NCBI RefSeq assembly: GCF_009755665.1
Contig: NZ_CP046622.1
Span: 2,356,001 to 2,420,000 of the forward strand
DNA from: Variovorax paradoxus
GTDB taxonomy: Bacteria; Pseudomonadota; Gammaproteobacteria; Burkholderiales; Burkholderiaceae_C
Direction: 5' to 3'
Length of the DNA stretch: 64,000 nt
Shown: positions 59,290-64,000 of the stretch, piece by piece
Position numbering within the stretch: the first letter of the stretch is position 1
How the letters are laid out: every line of letters starts with the position of its first letter
Notes under the pieces: model-generated
The model's database searches: none
What the model was told of the DNA's origin: nothing
What the model saw: only the letters and a program-made list of their open reading frames with translations
Made by a program: the position numbers and the translations under genes

Positions 59290-60009
59290 ATGACTGCACC
59301 CGTTTCCCCTTCTTCCGCTCCCGGCGCCGGCGCCATCTCCCAGGACGAGCTCAAGGCCCAAGTCGGCCGGGCTGCGCTGGCCTATGTGGTGAAGGGCGAA
59401 ATCGTCGGCGTGGGCACCGGCTCGACCGTGAACAAGTTCATCGACGCCCTCGCCACGATAAAGGACGAGATCAAGGGCGCGGTGTCGAGCTCAGTCGCCT
59501 CGACGGAACGCCTGCGCGCCCTGGGTATTCCGGTGTTCGACAGCAACGAGGTCGAGGAGCTCAGCGTCTATATCGACGGTGCGGACGAGATCGATCATCG
59601 CGGTTTCATGGTGAAGGGCGGCGGTGCGGCGCTTACACGCGAAAAGATCGTGGCGGCGCAGTCGCGGCGCTTTGTGTGCATTGCCGACGCATCCAAGCTG
59701 GTCGACACGCTCGGCGCCTTTCCGCTGCCGGTAGAGGTGATTCCGATGGCGGCGCGCCGCGTCATGCGGCAGTTCGAGGCCATGGGCGGCATTGCGCAGG
59801 TGCGGGAAAAAGACGGTGTGGCGCTGGTGACCGACAACGGACAGCACATCGTCGACGTCACCGGGCTGCGGATCAGCGACCCGCTTGCCTTCGAATCCGA
59901 GGTGAGCCAATGGCCGGGCGTGGTCACCGTCGGTGTGTTCGCTCACCAGAAGGCCAACGTTTGCCTGCTGGGCACGCCTTCGGGCGTGCGGACGATGACG
60001 TTCGAGTGA
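59290..60009 (+). CDS. rpiA: Ribose-5-phosphate isomerase A
   Basis: 239 aa. The active-site segments [26 protein letters not shown] and [14 protein letters not shown] are complete. It interconverts ribulose-5-P and ribose-5-P. I chose the ATG at 59290 because AAGGA lies upstream. An ATG at 59269 would add seven residues. A Ser/Pro/Ala-rich stretch precedes the fold. A GCTGCCGG/CCGGCAGC hairpin follows the stop. Confidence 0.95.
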   Translation: MTAPVSPSSAPGAGAISQDELKAQVGRAALAYVVKGEIVGVGTGSTVNKFIDALATIKDEIKGAVSSSVASTERLRALGIPVFDSNEVEELSVYIDGADEIDHRGFMVKGGGAALTREKIVAAQSRRFVCIADASKLVDTLGAFPLPVEVIPMAARRVMRQFEAMGGIAQVREKDGVALVTDNGQHIVDVTGLRISDPLAFESEVSQWPGVVTVGVFAHQKANVCLLGTPSGVRTMTFE

Positions 60010-60018
60010 AGGAAAGCG

Positions 60019-60040
60019 GCTGCCGGCTTCAACCGGCAGC
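60019..60040. terminator. Bidirectional hairpin between rpiA and the convergent gene
   Basis: GCTGCCGG and CCGGCAGC form an 8-bp perfect stem with a 6-nt loop in the 46-bp convergent gap. No T-run follows on either side, so termination may be weak or protein-assisted. Confidence 0.55.
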
Positions 60041-60055
60041 ACGTTCAGAAACCGC

Positions 60056-60703
60056 TCAGAACTTGATGCCCGCCGGATTGCTCGGGCTCGGCCCACTGGG
60101 GGCGGGCGCGGGTTGTTGCTGCGGAGCTGGCGCGGCTGGTGCTGGTTCGCGTGCCGCCGGGGCCGCCTGCACGGCAACCAGCGGACGGGCCGGCGGATTG
60201 CGGTAGGCCGCAGGCAGGCTGTTGCTCTTCGGATAGCCCGCGGCGTCGAGGTACTGCGACCATTCGGTGTCGGAAAAGCCCTTGAGCTGTTGCGAACCGA
60301 TCGTCAGCAACGGCAGCGAGGCCTGGCTGCTCATCCGCTGCAGCGCTTCCACGTCCTGGTTGCTCTTGATGGTGCGTTCTTCAAATGGAATGCCGCGCGT
60401 GGTGAGCAGCGAGCGGGCGGCGCCGCACGGCGCGCATTCTTCGCCGGTGTACAGCGTTACGGGGTAGCGCTGTGCCACTTGGCGCAGTTCATACGGCAAG
60501 CCGGCATTGGCCGGAGGCGTGATGCCGGCTTGCGGGCCCGCCGCGGGCTCGGTGCTGGCGGTGGGGGCCCGGTCCGAGAAAGTGACCTTCCCGTTCTTGT
60601 CGACGTTGCGATAGATCGGCTGGGCCATGGCGCCCGCTGCAACGAGCAGCAGGGCGAAGCCGGACAGGCAATGCAAGGAGGTTTTCTTTTGGATCGAATG
60701 CAT
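60056..60703 (-). CDS. DUF4124 + glutaredoxin-like periplasmic protein
   Basis: 215 aa. A Sec signal peptide (SGFALLLVAAGAMA, cleaved near residue 27) is followed by a DUF4124 segment (PIYRNVDKNGKVTFSDRAP). A thioredoxin-fold glutaredoxin domain has the redox motif CAPC (YTGEECAPCGAARSLL) and the cis-Pro loop SLPLLTIGSQ. The C-terminal 60 residues are Pro/Ala/Gln-rich and disordered. It probably handles disulfides or a metal in the periplasm. It lies downstream of the M3 peptidase stop in opposite gene order (gap 30 bp). Confidence 0.87.
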   Translation of the reverse strand: MHSIQKKTSLHCLSGFALLLVAAGAMAQPIYRNVDKNGKVTFSDRAPTASTEPAAGPQAGITPPANAGLPYELRQVAQRYPVTLYTGEECAPCGAARSLLTTRGIPFEERTIKSNQDVEALQRMSSQASLPLLTIGSQQLKGFSDTEWSQYLDAAGYPKSNSLPAAYRNPPARPLVAVQAAPAAREPAPAAPAPQQQPAPAPSGPSPSNPAGIKF

Positions 60704-60733
60704 TGCCTGAGTATCGCAAGCTTCAGGCCCGCT

Positions 60734-62794
60734 TCAAACGGCCTGCGCCTGCGCCATGCCCTGGTGTCGCAGCAGCGCATCAAGCTGCGGCTCGCGGCCG
60801 CGGAAAGCCTTGAACGAATCCATGGCGCTGCGGCTGCCGCCCGCTTCGAGGATGGCTTGGCGGTACCTGCGGCCGGTTTCGATGTTCGGCTGGCCGTCGG
60901 CGCCCACGGTTTCCTCGAAAGCGGCGTAGGCATCGGCGCTCAGCACCTCGGCCCACTTGTAGCTGTAGTAGCCGGCCGCGTAGCCGCCCGAGAAGATGTG
61001 GCTGAAGGTGTTGGGCGTACGGCTGAAAGGCGGCGCAGGCATCACGGCCACCTCGGCGCGCACCTTGCCCAGCAGCGCGAGCACGCCGCCCGGCTGCGAA
61101 TTGGCGGCCTGGTATTCGGTGTGCAGCAGCATGTCGAACAGCGAGAACTCGATCTGGCGCAAGGTCTGAAGGCCGCTCTGGAAGTTCTTGGCGGCGGTCA
61201 TCTTGTCGAACAGCGCGCGCGGCAGCGGCTCGCCCGTATCCACGTGGTCGGTCATGTGCCTGAGCACGTCCCATTCCCAGCAAAAGTTTTCCATGAACTG
61301 GCTCGGCAGCTCGACGGCGTCCCATTCGACACCGCTGATGCCCGACACGTCGCGCTCGTTCACCTGCGTGAGCATGTGGTGCAGGCCGTGGCCGAATTCG
61401 TGGAAGAGGGTGGTCACGTCGTCGTGCGTGAGCAGTGGCGGCTTGCCGTCCACGCCGCTCGCAAAGTTGCACACCAGCTGCGCCACCGGCGTTTGCAGGG
61501 CGCCGTCGTCGGGCCGCAGCCAGCGTGCGCGCACGTCGTCCATCCAGGCGCCGCCGCGCTTGGCGGCACGGGCGGAGGGATCGAGATAGAACTGGCCGAC
61601 CTTCTGCACGCCGTTGGCCGTCTGGCGTTCGATGCGATAGAACTCCACGCTCGGGTGCCATGTGGGGGCGCTGTCGCGCCGGATGGAAACCTCGAACAGC
61701 GTTTCGACGATCTTGAACAGGCCGGCCATCACCTTGGGTGCCGGGAAGTACTGCTTGACCTCCTGCTCGCTGAAGGCATAGCGCGCTTCCTTCAGCTTTT
61801 CGCCGATGTAGCTCCAGTCCCAGGCTTGCGGATCGGCAATGCCCAACTGCTCCGATGCGAACACGCGCAGGTCGGCCAGGTCGCGCTCGCCATACGGTTT
61901 GGCCTTGGCCGCCAGATCGCGCAGGAACTTGACCACCTGCTCGGGCGATTCGGCCATCTTGGGCACGACCGAAAGCTCGCCGAAATTCTTGTAGCCGAGC
62001 AGCCTGGCTTCTTCTTCGCGCAGCGCGAGGATCTCGTTGATGAGCGCGGTGTTGTCGAAGGCCGGATCGCCGAGTTCGCTGGCGCGCGTGACATACGCGC
62101 GGTATAGCGTTTCGCGCAGCGCGCTGCTCTTGGCAAACTGCATCACGGGCAGGTAGCAGGGCATCTTGAGCGTGAGCTTGTAGCCTTGCTTGCCCTCGGC
62201 TTCGGCGGCTGCGCGTGCAGCGCCAATCACGTCTTCGGGCACGCCTTCGAGTTCACCAAGCGCTGCGTAGTATGAGAAAGCGTCCGTGGCGTCGAGCGCG
62301 TTCTCGCTGAATTTCTGGCTCAGCTCGGCCTGGCGTTCCTGGATATCGGCAAAGCGCTTTTTCGCATCGCCCTGCAGCTCCGCGCCGCCGAGCACAAAGT
62401 TGCGCACGGCATTGCGATGCGCCTGGCGCTGCTCGGGGTTGAGGGTGGCCACGTCGATGGCCTTGTACTTGGCGTACAGGCGCTCGTCGGAGCCCAGTCG
62501 CGTCCAGAACGCGGTGACGCGGGGCATGGCCTCGTTGTAGGCGGCGCGCAGCTCCGGCGTATCGGCCACGGCGTTGAGGTGGCCCACGGCGCCCCAGGCG
62601 CGGCTGAAGCGTTCGGATGCGACGTCGAGCACCTTGGAAATTGCATTCCAGTCGGCCGGAAAGTTGGCCGCCGTGACGGTTTGCAGCGCCGCCTCGGCAT
62701 CGGCCAGCAAGATGTCGACCGCGGGCGCGACGTGCTCGGGCTTGATGCGGTCGAACAGCGGGAGATCGGCGAAGTCGAGGAGGGGGTTGGTCAT
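60734..62794 (-). CDS. prlC: M3 family oligopeptidase A
   Basis: 686 aa zinc metallopeptidase. The active site is LFHEFGHGLHHML, with the downstream Glu in SQFMENFCWEWDVL. The length and the all-helical N half fit the OpdA/PrlC branch (thimet oligopeptidase family). It degrades short peptides in the cytoplasm, such as cleaved signal peptides. It begins 5 bp after folD and shares its transcript. Confidence 0.95.
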   Translation of the reverse strand: MTNPLLDFADLPLFDRIKPEHVAPAVDILLADAEAALQTVTAANFPADWNAISKVLDVASERFSRAWGAVGHLNAVADTPELRAAYNEAMPRVTAFWTRLGSDERLYAKYKAIDVATLNPEQRQAHRNAVRNFVLGGAELQGDAKKRFADIQERQAELSQKFSENALDATDAFSYYAALGELEGVPEDVIGAARAAAEAEGKQGYKLTLKMPCYLPVMQFAKSSALRETLYRAYVTRASELGDPAFDNTALINEILALREEEARLLGYKNFGELSVVPKMAESPEQVVKFLRDLAAKAKPYGERDLADLRVFASEQLGIADPQAWDWSYIGEKLKEARYAFSEQEVKQYFPAPKVMAGLFKIVETLFEVSIRRDSAPTWHPSVEFYRIERQTANGVQKVGQFYLDPSARAAKRGGAWMDDVRARWLRPDDGALQTPVAQLVCNFASGVDGKPPLLTHDDVTTLFHEFGHGLHHMLTQVNERDVSGISGVEWDAVELPSQFMENFCWEWDVLRHMTDHVDTGEPLPRALFDKMTAAKNFQSGLQTLRQIEFSLFDMLLHTEYQAANSQPGGVLALLGKVRAEVAVMPAPPFSRTPNTFSHIFSGGYAAGYYSYKWAEVLSADAYAAFEETVGADGQPNIETGRRYRQAILEAGGSRSAMDSFKAFRGREPQLDALLRHQGMAQAQAV

Positions 62795-62799
62795 GGAAA

Positions 62800-63651
62800 T
62801 CACTTTGCGGCGCGTTCCGCAGCTTCAAGAGTGTTGGCGAGCAGCATTGCGCGCGTCATGGGGCCGACGCCGCCGGGCACGGGGGTGATCCAGCTGGCCA
62901 CTTCCTTGACGCTATCGAAGTCGACGTCGCCGGCCAGCTTGCCGTCTTCCTTGCGGTTCATGCCCACGTCGATCACCACGGCGCCCGGCTTCACCATGTC
63001 GGCCGTCAGCAGGTTGCGCTTGCCCACGGCAGCAACAATCACGTCGGCCTGCCGGGTGATGGCGGCCAGGTCTTGCGTGGCGCTGTGGCAGATGGTGACG
63101 GTGGCGTTCTTGGCCAGCAGCATCATGGCCATGGGCTTGCCGACGATGTTGCTGCGGCCGATGACCACTGCGTGCTTGCCGCGCAGGTCGTAGCCGATGG
63201 ATTCGAGCATCTTCATGCAGCCGTGCGGCGTGCAGGGCCAGAAGCCCGGCTGCCCGACCATCAGCGCGCCGGCGCTGGCCACATGAAAGCCGTCGACGTC
63301 CTTGGCCGGAGAGATGGCTTCGATGACGCGGTGGCTGTCCATGTGCTTGGGCAGCGGCAGCTGCACCAGGATGCCGTGCACCTGGGGGTCGTCGTTGAGT
63401 GCCTCGATGCGGGCCAGCAGTTCGGGCTCGGTCATGCTGGCGGAATGGCGCTCGAGATGCGCTGTGAGCCCCGTCTGGCTGCTGTCGTTGACCTTGTGCT
63501 TCACGTAGACCTGGCTCGCCGGATCTTCACCCACCAGGACGATGGTCAGCGTGGGTTCCACGCCGCGCGCCTTCAGGGCGGCAATGCGGCCGGCAACATC
63601 GGTGCGGATTTTCTGGGCCAGCGCGTTGCCATCGATCAATTGAGCGGTCAT
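62800..63651 (-). CDS. folD: Methylenetetrahydrofolate dehydrogenase/cyclohydrolase
   Basis: 283 aa. ASQVYVKHK (catalytic Tyr and Lys), [28 protein letters not shown] (NADP site) and [14 protein letters not shown] are all in place. It makes 10-formyl-THF from 5,10-methylene-THF. It is first gene of folD-prlC. The response regulator gene upstream is separated by a terminator. Confidence 0.97.
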   Translation of the reverse strand: MTAQLIDGNALAQKIRTDVAGRIAALKARGVEPTLTIVLVGEDPASQVYVKHKVNDSSQTGLTAHLERHSASMTEPELLARIEALNDDPQVHGILVQLPLPKHMDSHRVIEAISPAKDVDGFHVASAGALMVGQPGFWPCTPHGCMKMLESIGYDLRGKHAVVIGRSNIVGKPMAMMLLAKNATVTICHSATQDLAAITRQADVIVAAVGKRNLLTADMVKPGAVVIDVGMNRKEDGKLAGDVDFDSVKEVASWITPVPGGVGPMTRAMLLANTLEAAERAAK

Positions 63652-63670
63652 CGGTTTCGATTTTCCAAGT

Positions 63671-63694
63671 AAAAACGCCCGCTTGCGCAGGCGT
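63671..63694 (-). terminator. Terminator of the response regulator gene
   Basis: On the minus strand ACGCC and GGCGT form a stem around TGCGCAAGCG, followed by a T-run (five T). It lies between the regulator stop and folD. Confidence 0.7.
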
Positions 63695-63731
63695 GGGGAA
63701 CATTCGTCGCTATCGAGGAGATAGCTGGTTT

Positions 63732-64000
63732 TCAGGCCTTGGCTGCGGGCGCCGCCTGCCCGAGCGCGATCTTGAGCAGATCGGCCACGGTATTGGCGTT
63801 GAGCTTTTCCATGATGTTGGCGCGGTGCGCCTCGACCGTCTTGATGCTGATGCCGAGGTCGTCGGCAATCTGCTTGTTCAGGCGGCCGGCGACGATGCGC
63901 TCGAGCACCTGGGCTTCGCGGCCGGTGAGCTTGGAAAGCAGTGCATCGCGGCTGGCCGACTGCTGGTGCTGGGTGAACGCGCCGCGTGCGTGCTCGAGCA
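63732..64000 (-). CDS. NarL/FixJ-type response regulator, C-terminal part
   Basis: Only the last 89 codons are in the window. The LuxR-type HTH is clear: [20 protein letters not shown], then [20 protein letters not shown] and [20 protein letters not shown]. The pattern TxREAxVL and [18 protein letters not shown] is that of FixJ/TtrR-like two-component regulators. The receiver domain and any kinase gene lie beyond the right edge. Confidence 0.92.
   Translation of the reverse strand, partial: LEHARGAFTQHQQSASRDALLSKLTGREAQVLERIVAGRLNKQIADDLGISIKTVEAHRANIMEKLNANTVADLLKIALGQAAPAAKA

Overview
The window is GC-rich bacterial chromosome. Its gene content (Bug-type receptor, polyhydroxybutyrate depolymerase, ISC cluster with DUF-free standard order, propionyl-CoA operon carrying bioB, many LysR/TetR/Lrp regulators) points to a betaproteobacterium of the Comamonadaceae, most like Variovorax. 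That assignment is an inference from protein style and gene order, not a search. There is no CRISPR array, rRNA or intact insertion sequence. There is one tRNA (Val, CAC).

Layout. 1-5.6 kb: a secreted tannase-like lipoprotein (cut by the left edge), a divergent LysR regulator, a Bug receptor and a Tat-exported PhoD-like phosphatase. 5.7-6.4 kb: two divergent related small proteins. 6.4-9.2 kb: cytochrome bd oxidase cydA-cydB plus a 50-aa DUF2474-like partner, with a decayed fragment of an efflux outer-membrane gene downstream. 9.3-16.6 kb: SnoaL-like protein, small membrane protein, and a tripartite RND pump split around its TetR regulator with two matching palindromic operators. 16.6-21.2 kb: LysR, GST, two short-chain dehydrogenases, and a TetR with a double operator.

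21.4-29.5 kb is a genomic island ending inside the 5' part of dusA. An imperfect copy of the dusA core lies at the far end, and a broken dusA-type tyrosine integrase sits next to dusA. The GC-rich mobility backbone (integrase, PrtN-like activator, SRAP fragment, small genes) is full of frameshifts. Three AT-richer cargo genes are intact: a large NACHT-like NTPase with a nuclease-like N terminus, and a two-gene unit made of a 319-aa soluble protein and a 4-TM membrane protein. These are the best candidates for an undescribed anti-phage system.

30.6-41.1 kb: IclR and GntR regulators and the methylmalonyl-CoA pathway operon (mutase, GNAT, meaB, pccB, pccA, bioB, epimerase-like VOC). This is a complete propionyl-CoA to succinyl-CoA route with the biotin synthase that feeds the carboxylase. 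41.1-45.3 kb: Lrp regulator, two exporters, an RnfB-like ferredoxin and phaZ. 45.4-48.9 kb: aromatic/aspartate aminotransferase and uvrB, divergent. 49.1-55.5 kb: iscR-iscS-iscU-iscA, a terminator, hscB-hscA-fdx, a DnaQ-like exonuclease, tRNA-Val. 55.6-64 kb: small proline-rich protein, FAD oxidoreductase, DUF883 and YqjE-YqjK-like proteins, pyrD, rpiA, a glutaredoxin-like protein, an M3 peptidase, folD, and the C terminus of a NarL/FixJ response regulator cut by the right edge.
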